DNA of 64,000 bases, taken from Lacrimispora xylanolytica. Its GTDB lineage: Bacteria; Bacillota; Clostridia; Lachnospirales; Lachnospiraceae. Of the stretch, positions 44,974-52,835 are shown piece after piece. The stretch is from contig NZ_CP113524.1 in the NCBI RefSeq assembly GCF_026723765.1, positions 915,001-979,000 of the forward strand, written 5' to 3'. Both the position numbers and the translations under genes were made by a program. Position 1 is the stretch's first letter. Each line of letters opens with the position of its first letter. The notes beneath the pieces are model-generated. The model saw nothing but the letters and a program-made list of their open reading frames with translations. It had not been told where the DNA came from and searched no databases.

Positions 44974-47739
44974 TTATGACTCTTCATCCTCCCTTTGTTT
45001 CCTTTGGTTCATAATAAATGATTCCCCAGCGTACTCAAATTCCCCATGACCTTCTGTCAGTACCGGGTAATTGACAACGTAGTCGTTCTTTTTCAGCAAG
45101 TTATTAATCATGGTCTCTCCACAGATGTCCCAGACGAACTGCTTTGATTTATTGGTGGTATAGCACATATCCAGCAAAATGTCGCAAAGCTCTTTTTCAT
45201 TGGGACAGATTGCTTCACAGGCTGCTTTGAATTTTTGAATGAGCAAAGTTCGGTTCATACTTACTTCGTCTTTATCCAATCGCTGAGTTTTAGCCTGCTG
45301 CTGATAATGTTTCACATCCAGGTCGTATTCCCCTTTTATTTTCTCAATCTTTTTATAATCACGTTTGCTATAGGGCGCTCCTGATTTTAAGATAGAATAA
45401 TCAAAAGCAGAGGATGTTCTTTGTTTTTGAAGGACATCTTGAAATTCCTGCTCAAAAAGCCAGCAGATACGGTTTACGGTACAGGGTTCATTTCCTACTG
45501 GCAATCCCTCCTGGTGATATTTAAGAAATTCTAATGCTTCCTTTGTTTTAGCAGGATTTTGTTTGAGTTCTTCCAATGGCATTTGGAACATGCGAATACA
45601 TTTCTTATTACTGTCATTGATATACTTTTTGTGATCAGCCATGAGCTCGGGATAGATGTATCTCATGAAATACGGCTTTTTACTGGCACAAATTTCAAGG
45701 CATATCTTTTTATATGCTTTCTCTTCCTCGCTGTTCTCCGGAAGGGCTCTGCAGGCAGACTTATCATACCAGTGCTTTGGCATTGGTTTTGACAGAATAC
45801 CTTTGGCCTTATCAATGGAATTCTGCTGATAGTGCTGGCCGCACATAATTCGGTATTCCAGTGTCTGATATTCCAGGCTGTCTTTTGGGAAACCGGCTTG
45901 CAATTCAATCATGGCAGTAATTTTATTAGTAGTGGAACCAATTTCGTCTCCAAATGCAAGTAAATTTGCCTGTACCAGATGGGATTCCTCTGGAATCACT
46001 TTATCCGCTCGTTTCTGGACGCATTCAATGGTGGGAGCATTCTTAGTGTTTTTTACAATAATCGGATGATTTGTAGTAAAAAAGGCATCGCTGTCTTTAT
46101 CTGCACCATTTAAGGCATCGCAGGTGGAATCCCAGGAATTAAGAATCATCCCGGTTTGTATATATTGATACCAGTAATCCATTTCATTGCTATGTACAAC
46201 CTTCCTTCTCCTGATGTTATTGTGACAGGTCATGGGAGCGCGAAAGCAGGCAATCTCATGGACATCCCTTTGCTTCCAATAGGAATGGTAAACCTCTCCC
46301 TGCTTTAAAAGTCCGGTAACTGGAAGCCCGAAGATGGACTGGGCAAGAGAGTAGGGGTCCCCACATACCATGGCAAAGTTCCCGGGCAGTTTAATGGATC
46401 CTTTGGCAGCCATCTGAATCCGCTTTCGTATCATACTGTGGATTTTTCCTACTACAAATGGGTCCTCTGCCATCCGCTTATCTATCATCAGAGCTTTTAC
46501 AAAGTCATGCTCCCATTGCTCGGACTGAAGCTCATTTAAGTTCATCCCTTTTAAAAATACAATGGTTTTCCTCCAGTCATCAAACAGTACATCTTTAATT
46601 TCCCGGATGGTAGGTTCGCAAAGCTGATACAGCTCATCGTCTGTTAATTCAAAGGTCTGCAGAAACTGATAGTTGGCATTTCTCGCATGTTCCAATCTAT
46701 CTGGGGTTGTCTTTGAAACGGAAAATTCATAATGATTTTCATAGGAGCATTCTAAAAAGTGCTCCAGGCTGTCATAGGAATCCCATAGCTTAACCATGGA
46801 GGTGGTAAGTAAAACATCATAATCCCTGACATCACGTAACGCCCCCCAGGCATCCTGAAAGGTAAAGTCTCCGTGGTTCACTTTTTTAGCAAACTCTTTA
46901 AAATCAAAGGTAAAGAGCATTCCTTTGGTCCAGGCAAAACGGGTATTGATTCCGGAAATGGTATTTTCATTTGAGGAATCTCCGGACAGCTCCTTATTTA
47001 CAATCCTGGAATATTCCGGTGACATCAGTCCATAGCCGTCGGAATCGCAGTAATTTATTTTGTAGTCTTTTTGGCGGCTCATCTCTGGTTCGTCATTGTT
47101 TCCATCCTGAATCAGAATTACATCTTCCTTAAAGGTTACATTGCAATCCTTTACTATGGCAATCCGTGGCATGGAGACAGGAGTAGAGCTGCTGCAGATT
47201 AAAGCCTGATAAGCTTCCAGCTTGGCGGGAATCAATGGTTTACTTAAATCTCTTCCATTATCCATACGTTTTTTTATTTCTTCGTATATGGGACTACCTA
47301 TATAAGTGATAGTTGATTTTTTAATGCCACCGTTTGTTCCCACCAGTCTGCGGTAAGAGTATTGATTGATGGTGAAGCCTTTGTTTGCTCTTAAGTAATC
47401 TTTTTTTGTATTCATGATCATGCAAAAATAATCCTTCTGGTATTGAAGGGAATACAGCTTTTTGTATAATTCTTTGATCTTACTCTTAGATTCCTCGCTT
47501 TTGGGTAATTTCTTTTGATGTTTTATTTGTGATTGAGTATTTCTTACTTCCTGATCTAAGTCCTTGATTCCATTCAGTTCACAAATCCAGCGTAAAAGCT
47601 GGCTGTCACCAAGTGCTACTACATCATTTTTATTCTTGATTGCCGTTTGCAGCGGCAGTGATAGCTTCCAGTCCGACTGAGAAAGTCGTTTGCTGGGTAT
47701 TTTATAAATAAATTTATGGCATGATTTTTCCTTTGCCAA
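44974..47739 (-). CDS. Predicted single-chain two-barrel RNA polymerase (YonO/QDE-1-like)
   Basis: A 921-aa protein. Motifs match, in order, the two-double-psi-beta-barrel polymerase superfamily that includes phage SPbeta YonO and eukaryotic RNA-silencing polymerases: SDGYGLMSP (about residues 233-241), KGSIKLPGNFAMVCGDP (446-462, barrel 1), RAPMTCHNNIRRRK (500-513, like the RNPCLHPGD motif of RdRPs), and the metal-binding ADKDSDAFFTTN (546-557), equivalent to the DxDGD loop with Ser for Gly. Length is close to YonO (about 900 aa). TTG 47739 is the start because AAGGGGGGATC is 6 nt upstream; ATG 47760 has none. By analogy with YonO it would transcribe the late (tail) genes. Confidence 0.72.
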   Translation of the reverse strand: MAKEKSCHKFIYKIPSKRLSQSDWKLSLPLQTAIKNKNDVVALGDSQLLRWICELNGIKDLDQEVRNTQSQIKHQKKLPKSEESKSKIKELYKKLYSLQYQKDYFCMIMNTKKDYLRANKGFTINQYSYRRLVGTNGGIKKSTITYIGSPIYEEIKKRMDNGRDLSKPLIPAKLEAYQALICSSSTPVSMPRIAIVKDCNVTFKEDVILIQDGNNDEPEMSRQKDYKINYCDSDGYGLMSPEYSRIVNKELSGDSSNENTISGINTRFAWTKGMLFTFDFKEFAKKVNHGDFTFQDAWGALRDVRDYDVLLTTSMVKLWDSYDSLEHFLECSYENHYEFSVSKTTPDRLEHARNANYQFLQTFELTDDELYQLCEPTIREIKDVLFDDWRKTIVFLKGMNLNELQSEQWEHDFVKALMIDKRMAEDPFVVGKIHSMIRKRIQMAAKGSIKLPGNFAMVCGDPYSLAQSIFGLPVTGLLKQGEVYHSYWKQRDVHEIACFRAPMTCHNNIRRRKVVHSNEMDYWYQYIQTGMILNSWDSTCDALNGADKDSDAFFTTNHPIIVKNTKNAPTIECVQKRADKVIPEESHLVQANLLAFGDEIGSTTNKITAMIELQAGFPKDSLEYQTLEYRIMCGQHYQQNSIDKAKGILSKPMPKHWYDKSACRALPENSEEEKAYKKICLEICASKKPYFMRYIYPELMADHKKYINDSNKKCIRMFQMPLEELKQNPAKTKEALEFLKYHQEGLPVGNEPCTVNRICWLFEQEFQDVLQKQRTSSAFDYSILKSGAPYSKRDYKKIEKIKGEYDLDVKHYQQQAKTQRLDKDEVSMNRTLLIQKFKAACEAICPNEKELCDILLDMCYTTNKSKQFVWDICGETMINNLLKKNDYVVNYPVLTEGHGEFEYAGESFIMNQRKQREDEES

Positions 47740-47788
47740 GAAGATCCCCCCTTGATTCATTTGTTATTGGTTATAGTTAATTCGTATG

Positions 47789-47962
47789 TTATGGGTGCAG
47801 TTTTTTACTCAACGACTGAAGCTTTCGTTCTTCCAGAGTATAATGAGGAACTTTACGTTTTTTCGACCGATGGGTGCAGAAATCATCTACGCTTATCTCA
47901 CCGGCATACATTCTATGAAATTCTTCCCTGGTGGGAACCTTTGTTTTTCTATGATAGTCCAT
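47789..47962 (-). CDS. Small ORF (57 aa) before the polymerase gene
   Basis: Starts MDYHRKTKVPTREEFHRMYA and ends in a basic tail (HRSKKRKVPHYTLEERKLQS); it looks like a folded small protein rather than noise. The ribosome site AAAGGAGA lies 13-14 nt from the ATG, too far to be ideal. The same frame is open further upstream to 48097 and reads protein-like (LSHAIYILKECAVEVFFGCC, QYKWKGETITI) but lacks ATG, GTG or TTG. It may be an N-terminally extended protein with a rare start, or a gene with a damaged start. Function unknown. Confidence 0.5.
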   Translation of the reverse strand: MDYHRKTKVPTREEFHRMYAGEISVDDFCTHRSKKRKVPHYTLEERKLQSLSKKLHP

Positions 47963-48129
47963 AATTGTGATTGTTTCTCCTTTCCATTTATATTGGCAGC
48001 ATCCGAAGAATACCTCTACGGCACATTCCTTAAGGATGTAAATGGCATGGGAGAGAGAATTGAGATAGAAATTTGTGAATGGGAGGAAACAACAAATTTA
48101 AAATACAGTTAATATTTTCTTGTGATGTC

Positions 48130-48158
48130 ATACTATCATAAGGAATTTCGTTTGTCAA
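48130..48158 (-). promoter_or_regulatory. Promoter of the polymerase operon
   Basis: On the - strand: TTGACA (48158-48153), a 17-bp spacer and TAGTAT (48135-48130). It faces left toward the small ORF and the polymerase gene. A host sigma-A type promoter, so the phage polymerase itself would be made by host RNA polymerase. Confidence 0.8.
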
Positions 48159-48200
48159 CAGGGATGAAATAATTGTAAACATTCAAAAATATTAACCGTA

Positions 48201-48229
48201 TTGACATACAAATCATCCTGTGTTAAGGT
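48201..48229 (+). promoter_or_regulatory. Promoter of the MrpR-like repressor gene
   Basis: TTGACA (48201-48206) with, at 17 bp, TAAGGT preceded by TGT (extended -10). It is divergent from the polymerase promoter, with 42 bp between the two -35 boxes: the layout of a lysis/lysogeny switch. Confidence 0.6.
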
Positions 48230-48261
48230 TGAAAAAATGCGCCATTTCACCGGAGGTCACT

Positions 48262-49143
48262 ATGGAATATCAAAAATTAGCAAATTTATGTGAAGAATAT
48301 GGTATCGATATTCAGAAAAAGATTTTGGAGGAGATATCAGAAAAGGATATATTGTCCATGAATGAAGAGGATTGGCTTTCCCTATTTCTTACTATGGGTC
48401 TCGATAACATGCAGACAATACATAAAACAAGGACCTCCCTCCATAAGCTTTGTAACGTATTTCAATTAATCGGTGATACAGATTATAATCCATTTGATTC
48501 TTATAAGCTGGAAGCTAGAAATATTTATCAATCGGCGAAGAAGAATATTTATATTACCCCTTTGGAATTAGATACTGGAATTAATCAGCTGAATAACAAG
48601 GAAATAGGCGCCTGTATTCTACGGCTTTTCTATGAAGGAATACGGGAGGCAGGGGATTTATATCAAATTACCATGGATCAGATTGATTTAGAGAATCGCA
48701 GAATTTATTTTAAAAATCATACTCTGAATATGTCAGAAGACTTATACCATTCTATGAAAATCTACTTAGATACCTGGGATATGGATAGTTTTAAGTTAAT
48801 AAGACCATATGAAAACAGCTTTGTAAAGGTGAATCAGTATAGGAGCACAACTGATTTTTTTATCAATTTTTCCAATACAGCTTCCCGGTTCGTCAGCAAA
48901 GCAGGTTTTAAAAAGATTCATTTATATGGCTCAGGATTTATTAATTATTTATATAAGAAATGTGGCTCCATTGATAAAATGGACGAGTTATTCTACGCAA
49001 ATGATAAGGTTAGAGGTCTGATGATGGAGCTGTGTGATGAGATAGAAACCTATGGTAGGGAATATGGTCTCTTTTTGGAAGGGAAATATATCAGATATCG
49101 TTATAAAAGTTATTATGAAAGTTTTAAACTTAAGAACAAGTGA
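48262..49143 (+). CDS. MrpR-like phage repressor (degenerate tyrosine-recombinase fold)
   Basis: A 293-aa protein. Residues about 130-175 (ACILRLFYEGIREAGDLYQI, TMDQIDLENRRIYFKN) look like the box-I core of tyrosine recombinases, including the GIR arginine. The C-terminal HxxR and catalytic Tyr motifs are absent; instead it reads HLYGSGFINYLYKKCG. This matches SPbeta MrpR (YopR), a recombinase-fold protein that acts as master repressor of the lytic cycle. It is divergent to the polymerase operon, which suits a repressor. GGAGGT lies 6 nt before ATG 48262; the GTG at 48220 falls in the -10 region. An inactive integrase is the alternative. Confidence 0.65.
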   Translation: MEYQKLANLCEEYGIDIQKKILEEISEKDILSMNEEDWLSLFLTMGLDNMQTIHKTRTSLHKLCNVFQLIGDTDYNPFDSYKLEARNIYQSAKKNIYITPLELDTGINQLNNKEIGACILRLFYEGIREAGDLYQITMDQIDLENRRIYFKNHTLNMSEDLYHSMKIYLDTWDMDSFKLIRPYENSFVKVNQYRSTTDFFINFSNTASRFVSKAGFKKIHLYGSGFINYLYKKCGSIDKMDELFYANDKVRGLMMELCDEIETYGREYGLFLEGKYIRYRYKSYYESFKLKNK

Positions 49144-49168
49144 GCCGGTGATACCGGCTTATTTTTTT
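49143..49168 (+). terminator. Terminator of the MrpR-like gene
   Basis: Perfect seven-pair stem AGCCGGT/ACCGGCT, three-base loop, then TATTTTTTT. It overlaps the stop codon. Confidence 0.88.
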
Positions 49169-49197
49169 GTATAATATTTTAAATCAATAGCTTGTTT

Positions 49198-49211
49198 AGA
49201 ACATATGTTCT
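49198..49211. promoter_or_regulatory. LexA box 1 of the SOS gene
   Basis: AGAACATATGTTCT, a perfect 14-bp palindrome with the GAAC-N4-GTTC SOS layout, 8 bp upstream of the -35 element. Confidence 0.85.
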
Positions 49212-49219
49212 GATTGGGC

Positions 49220-49248
49220 TTGACGAAATTAATTTCCGGTGATATGAT
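49220..49248 (+). promoter_or_regulatory. SOS-controlled promoter
   Basis: TTGACG (49220-49225), 17-bp spacer, TATGAT (49243-49248). It is bracketed by LexA boxes 1 and 2, so it should be tightly shut until DNA damage. Confidence 0.8.
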
Positions 49249-49254
49249 ATACAT

Positions 49255-49268
49255 AGAACATGTGTTCG
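49255..49268. promoter_or_regulatory. LexA box 2 of the SOS gene
   Basis: AGAACATGTGTTCG, GAAC and GTTC half-sites around ATGT, covering the predicted transcription start. Confidence 0.82.
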
Positions 49269-49285
49269 AGTTTTGGGGAGTTGAT

Positions 49286-49612
49286 ATGAGAATAGAATTT
49301 GTGGAAGCACTGCTAATGAGCAGACAGGACAGTAAAATAACAGTTAATATATTTTCTTGTCGAGGAGGAGAAGGCTTTAGAGCTTGCCAGACCATTGAAA
49401 GGGCCTGTATCAATAAACAGGATTTTAGTGCAGGTCTGGAAATAAAAGACAAGAAAGATGGAGATGCCATAGTTAAAATCGGCTATTCCAGATTAAGAGA
49501 TGTCGGAATTATGGAGTTGGGAGACTTGATTCTGACTTTTACATACGATACGGTTCGGATTGAACTGGCAATAAAAAAGAAGAATATAAATTGCCAGAAA
49601 CAGGTACAATGA
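49286..49612 (+). CDS. SOS-regulated small protein of unknown function
   Basis: A 108-aa soluble protein (MRIEFVEALLMSRQDSKITV, CRGGEGFRACQTIERACINK, KIGYSRLRDVGIMELGDLIL). It is likely alpha/beta, with no membrane segment. I recognise no family. ATG 49286 has GGGGAG 5 nt upstream; the longer frame from 49214 begins inside the promoter. Two LexA boxes flank its promoter and it lies next to the MrpR-like repressor gene, so a role as antirepressor or inducer of the locus is the natural inference. Alternatively it is a DNA-damage-response cargo gene. Confidence 0.65.
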   Translation: MRIEFVEALLMSRQDSKITVNIFSCRGGEGFRACQTIERACINKQDFSAGLEIKDKKDGDAIVKIGYSRLRDVGIMELGDLILTFTYDTVRIELAIKKKNINCQKQVQ

Positions 49613-50696
49613 AGATGTAATTGAAATAAGGGATTTAATCAGGATTCAAAATTCAAAGCAGGTAGTCAGGCACAATGAAGTAAAAATCTTCATAACTTAG
49701 GTGTAAACGCCTGAGTCAGATTATCTTGCACATGCTTTACAAGTATAGCTGCGATATAAGCTTCAACCGGGCAGCTGTGGTAAAGTTTTATGATATATTT
49801 TATATAGAGCAACTTTTTATAATCACCCTGGGTGTTTTCATAAATGAAAAGGTTATACAGAATCTTGGTCTAAATGATATTTAGGCAATTTTATGGATGC
49901 ACCACGGCTAGGTAACTAATAGCCGTGGTGAATAAAAATAAGGGTGCTTTATAACTTACATTACCAGAGTTAAAAGCTATTAGAATTCTATACATACTTT
50001 TATTACATATAGATTAAGTATGAGTGCTGGTTATATTACTTACGTATTTTTAGTTTTTATATTATCTTTCTATTAATTCATAAAGTCTGAGCTTTGGATT
50101 CGATTGAACTAAGCAAATAGATGGTTTAAGATTTATCAAAAAAAATCTTCTCGCTATTTTATAACCTTCGTCAATAGGAATTCAAGATTGCGAAACAAGC
50201 TTTGATTGTCTATCTTAGCTTCTTTCCCTGATTCACTTAATTATATGATTCCAATAGAGATCAATTACACAATCCATCATAAGAATAAAGAATACTTATG
50301 AATCTCTAATTTCTATTAAATTTAGAGTGGATAATGTTCCACTCTCTATTATTTTATTGCTTCCAAGTAAACAAATATGTTTTTGTAGAAATATGTCAAT
50401 AATTATAATTATGTAGTTTACATGAAGAAAATGGAATGAATATTCTATACGAAAGAAGAATAGGAGCTTAAATGCTAAATTAAGGAATATAATGAGGACA
50501 GAACAAAATATACATTAAAAGTGGAAAAGCATCTGACTAGTTAGCTGTCATAAAATGACTACTTATATTTCAGCGGTAATGGGAAAAATTCAGTTGTAAA
50601 TATTAAATATGGATATAGAAGAATTAAATAATAGATAAATACAAAGAGAACTTGTAAAATAGAAAAATTAAAGAATTATTTTCGGGCAAAAAAATA
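49613..50696. other. 1.08-kb gene-free AT-rich region
   Basis: No reading frame over 60 codons on either strand. It contains a perfect 11-pair hairpin (arms 49900-49910 and 49920-49930), a weaker hairpin at 49696-49715 (CTTAGGTG/CGCCTGAG), and a near-repeat CAGGYACAATGAAG at 49602 and 49668. It may be decayed end-sequence of the locus or hold an unrecognised small RNA. I see no copy of the tRNA-Arg 3' end at the left boundary that would mark att sites. Confidence 0.6.
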
Positions 50697-50770
50697 GTGC
50701 ATCTGATAGGAATCGAACCTACGCACACGGCTCCGGAGGCCATTGCTCTATCCACTGAGCTACAGATGCA
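50697..50770 (-). tRNA. tRNA-Arg (CCG)
   Basis: On the - strand, acceptor stem TGCATCT/AGATGCA, anticodon loop CTCCGGA with anticodon CCG, T-loop GGTTCGATTCC. A TTGCGC / 17 bp / TAGAAT promoter lies just upstream on the - strand. Its 3' end faces the phage-derived locus, the usual orientation for an integration site, but no att duplication was found. Confidence 0.93.
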
Positions 50771-50815
50771 TCTTTTATATTCTACTATAAGAAGTTTTAA
50801 AGCGCAAGAGTTTTG

Positions 50816-50844
50816 TTGATTTTTATCGCATTTTTTGCTAAAAT
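50816..50844 (+). promoter_or_regulatory. Promoter of the membrane-anchored protein gene
   Basis: TTGATT (50816-50821), 17-bp spacer, TAAAAT (50839-50844), 37 nt before the start codon; ribosome site CAGGAGG. Confidence 0.75.
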
Positions 50845-50880
50845 GAAAAGGAGATTCATTCTCCAGGAGGTCAAGCCCAT

Positions 50881-51699
50881 ATGAAGCACTTATTGGAAAA
50901 ATGGAAAAATGGTACCATGGACGTTTTGAAGCGTTACTGGAAATTTCTTGCCATTCCATTGGTAGTAATTATACTTATAATCACGGTAGTTATCTTGGAT
51001 AAGCCGGGTCAAGGGGAAAAGGATTTATCATCGAAGACAGGAAATTCTTCTGTTGGTGCGGAGGATAATGGATCAGATGAAGTTCCAAAGGCAGAGATCG
51101 TTTTAAAAAAGGATGCAGTACCGGAAATCAAGGAATTAATGGAAGCATATTTTAAGGCCAGGAAAACCTGTGATAAAGAAGCTCTTTCTACGGTATATGG
51201 AGGAACAAGCTCGGCAGAGGAACTGAATCAGCAGATTACCAGAATGGAAGAAGAGGTAAAATTCTATCAGGATTATGAAAATCTGGTTTGCTATACAGCT
51301 CCAGGCGTAGAGAAAGACGATTTGCTTGTTTACACAAGGTTTGATGTTAAATTCCGTCAGGCTGAGTCCCTGGCACCTAGTCTCATCGTTTGCTATGCGA
51401 AGAAGAATGCAGACGGAGCGTATTATTTGGTTGCCGAAACGGATAAAAAGCAGTCTGAGTTAATGGAAGAGGCCAACCAGTCAGATGAAGTTCAAAAGCT
51501 GGCGAAAGAAGTGAATGAAAGCCTTGATAAGGCATTAAAGTCTGATGAAAATCTTTTAGCTGTTTATCATACCTTGATGAATCAGAAAGAGGAGACTGGG
51601 GAAAGCTCTGAGAGCGAGTCAGAGGCTGGAGGGGAAACAACCAGTCAGGAGACAGAAGCAGCCAAAGAGTCTGCCAGCCAGGGCAGTCAGGCGAATTAA
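50881..51699 (+). CDS. Membrane-anchored extracellular protein of unknown function
   Basis: A 272-aa protein with one membrane helix (about residues 22-39), a Ser/Gly/Glu linker, then a domain (about 70-200, EIKELMEAYFKARKTCDKEA, YENLVCYTAPGVEKDDLLVY) that resembles the NTF2-like/DUF fold of secreted Lachnospiraceae proteins. The tail (about 235-272) is low-complexity Glu/Ser/Thr. I do not recognise a named family. It has its own promoter and terminator. Confidence 0.7.
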   Translation: MKHLLEKWKNGTMDVLKRYWKFLAIPLVVIILIITVVILDKPGQGEKDLSSKTGNSSVGAEDNGSDEVPKAEIVLKKDAVPEIKELMEAYFKARKTCDKEALSTVYGGTSSAEELNQQITRMEEEVKFYQDYENLVCYTAPGVEKDDLLVYTRFDVKFRQAESLAPSLIVCYAKKNADGAYYLVAETDKKQSELMEEANQSDEVQKLAKEVNESLDKALKSDENLLAVYHTLMNQKEETGESSESESEAGGETTSQETEAAKESASQGSQAN

Positions 51700-51711
51700 T
51701 ATGTAAGAACA

Positions 51712-51750
51712 GATGCTTCTCTGCGTGGCACCGTGCAGAGGAGCATTTTT
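51712..51750 (+). terminator. Terminator before queA
   Basis: Twelve-pair stem ATGCTTCTCTGC/GCAGAGGAGCAT with a ten-base loop and five T. Confidence 0.88.
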
Positions 51751-51770
51751 ATCAAAGGAGATAATAAATC

Positions 51771-52835
51771 ATGAACGTGAGAGATTTTAATTTTGACTTA
51801 CCCCAGGAGCTGATCGCCCAGGATCCCCTGTTAGACCGCTCTTCTTCCAGGCTTTTAGTGATGGACAAGCAGACTGGAGAGATCGAACATAGGCATTTTA
51901 GAGACATTCTTTCCTATTTAAAGGAAGGAGATTGTCTTGTAATCAATGACACTAAGGTAATTCCAGCCAGACTCTTTGGTGTGAAGGAAGGAACGGAAGC
52001 CAAAATAGAGATACTTCTCTTAAAAAGAAGAGAGAATGATATTTGGGAAACCCTTGTTAAGCCTGGGAAGAAGGCGAAGGAAGGAACCGTTATCTCATTT
52101 GGTGACGGACTTTTAAAGGGAACTGTCATTGACGTTGTGGAAGAAGGAAATAGGCTCATTCAGTTCAGCTATGATGGGATTTTTGAAGAAATTTTAGATC
52201 AGCTGGGACAGATGCCTCTCCCTCCTTATATTACCCATCAGCTTCAGGATAAAAACCGCTATCAGACGGTGTATGCAAAGCATGATGGATCCGCAGCGGC
52301 TCCAACTGCCGGGCTTCATTTTACTAAGGAATTGTTGGAGAAAATCGAGAAAAAAGGCATTTCCATTGCACGGGTAACGCTTCACGTTGGACTGGGAACC
52401 TTTCGCCCAGTGAAGGTGGACACAATTGAATCTCATCACATGCATTCCGAATTCTATATGGTAGAAGAGGCGGAGGCAAAGAAGGTCAACGATACCAAAA
52501 AGAATGGCGGCCGCATCATCTGCGTGGGAACCACCAGCTGCCGTACCGTGGAATCTGCTTCCACAGAGGATGGAATTTTAAAGGCTGGAAGCGGGTGGAC
52601 TGAAATTTTCATTTATCCAGGATACCGTTTTAAGACTTTGGATTGTCTGATTACCAACTTCCATCTGCCGGAATCCACACTTGTGATGCTTGTTTCTGCA
52701 CTGGCAGGAAGAGAGCATGTGCTTCATGCTTATGAAGAGGCAATCAAAGAGCGCTATCGTTTCTTTAGCTTCGGAGATGCCATGTTCCTTACAGACCTTA
52801 CTAATAATCAGAACGGGAGGAGGCCTTTGGAATGA
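51771..52835 (+). CDS. queA: S-adenosylmethionine:tRNA ribosyltransferase-isomerase QueA
   Basis: A 354-aa enzyme that transfers the ribosyl group of SAM to preQ1 in tRNA, giving epoxyqueuosine. Recognisable blocks are [20 protein letters not shown] at the start, [43 protein letters not shown] and [19 protein letters not shown]. The length is typical. Other queuosine genes (tgt, queG/H) are not next to it. The stop overlaps the next start (ATGA), coupling it to the ATPase gene. Confidence 0.96.
   Translation: MNVRDFNFDLPQELIAQDPLLDRSSSRLLVMDKQTGEIEHRHFRDILSYLKEGDCLVINDTKVIPARLFGVKEGTEAKIEILLLKRRENDIWETLVKPGKKAKEGTVISFGDGLLKGTVIDVVEEGNRLIQFSYDGIFEEILDQLGQMPLPPYITHQLQDKNRYQTVYAKHDGSAAAPTAGLHFTKELLEKIEKKGISIARVTLHVGLGTFRPVKVDTIESHHMHSEFYMVEEAEAKKVNDTKKNGGRIICVGTTSCRTVESASTEDGILKAGSGWTEIFIYPGYRFKTLDCLITNFHLPESTLVMLVSALAGREHVLHAYEEAIKERYRFFSFGDAMFLTDLTNNQNGRRPLE

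Larger units (their letters stand above)
29519..49612. mobile_element. Phage-derived tail-only locus with its own RNA polymerase
   Basis: A contiguous phage-type block: repressor-like gene and SOS gene on the + strand at the right, then polymerase, zinc-ribbon protein and a complete siphovirus-like tail module on the - strand. It lacks capsid, portal, terminase, integrase, replication, holin and endolysin genes. The left edge is cut by an IS256 remnant; the right edge is followed by 1.08 kb without genes and a tRNA-Arg. Boundaries are estimates. It may be an F-type tailocin-like (tail particle) locus or a decayed prophage; the missing lysis genes could have been lost with the IS event. Confidence 0.75.

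Noticed and set aside
47786-48112. 108-codon + strand ORF between polymerase and repressor genes
   Set aside because: It has no ribosome site, runs through the opposite-strand promoter region and is antisense to a better-supported small ORF.
48262-49143. Active phage integrase
   Set aside because: Only the box-I region is recognisable; the HxxR and catalytic tyrosine motifs are missing.
50697-50770. tRNA-Arg as the attachment site of the phage-derived locus
   Set aside because: Orientation fits, but no copy of the tRNA 3' end was found at 29241-29661 and no integrase is present.
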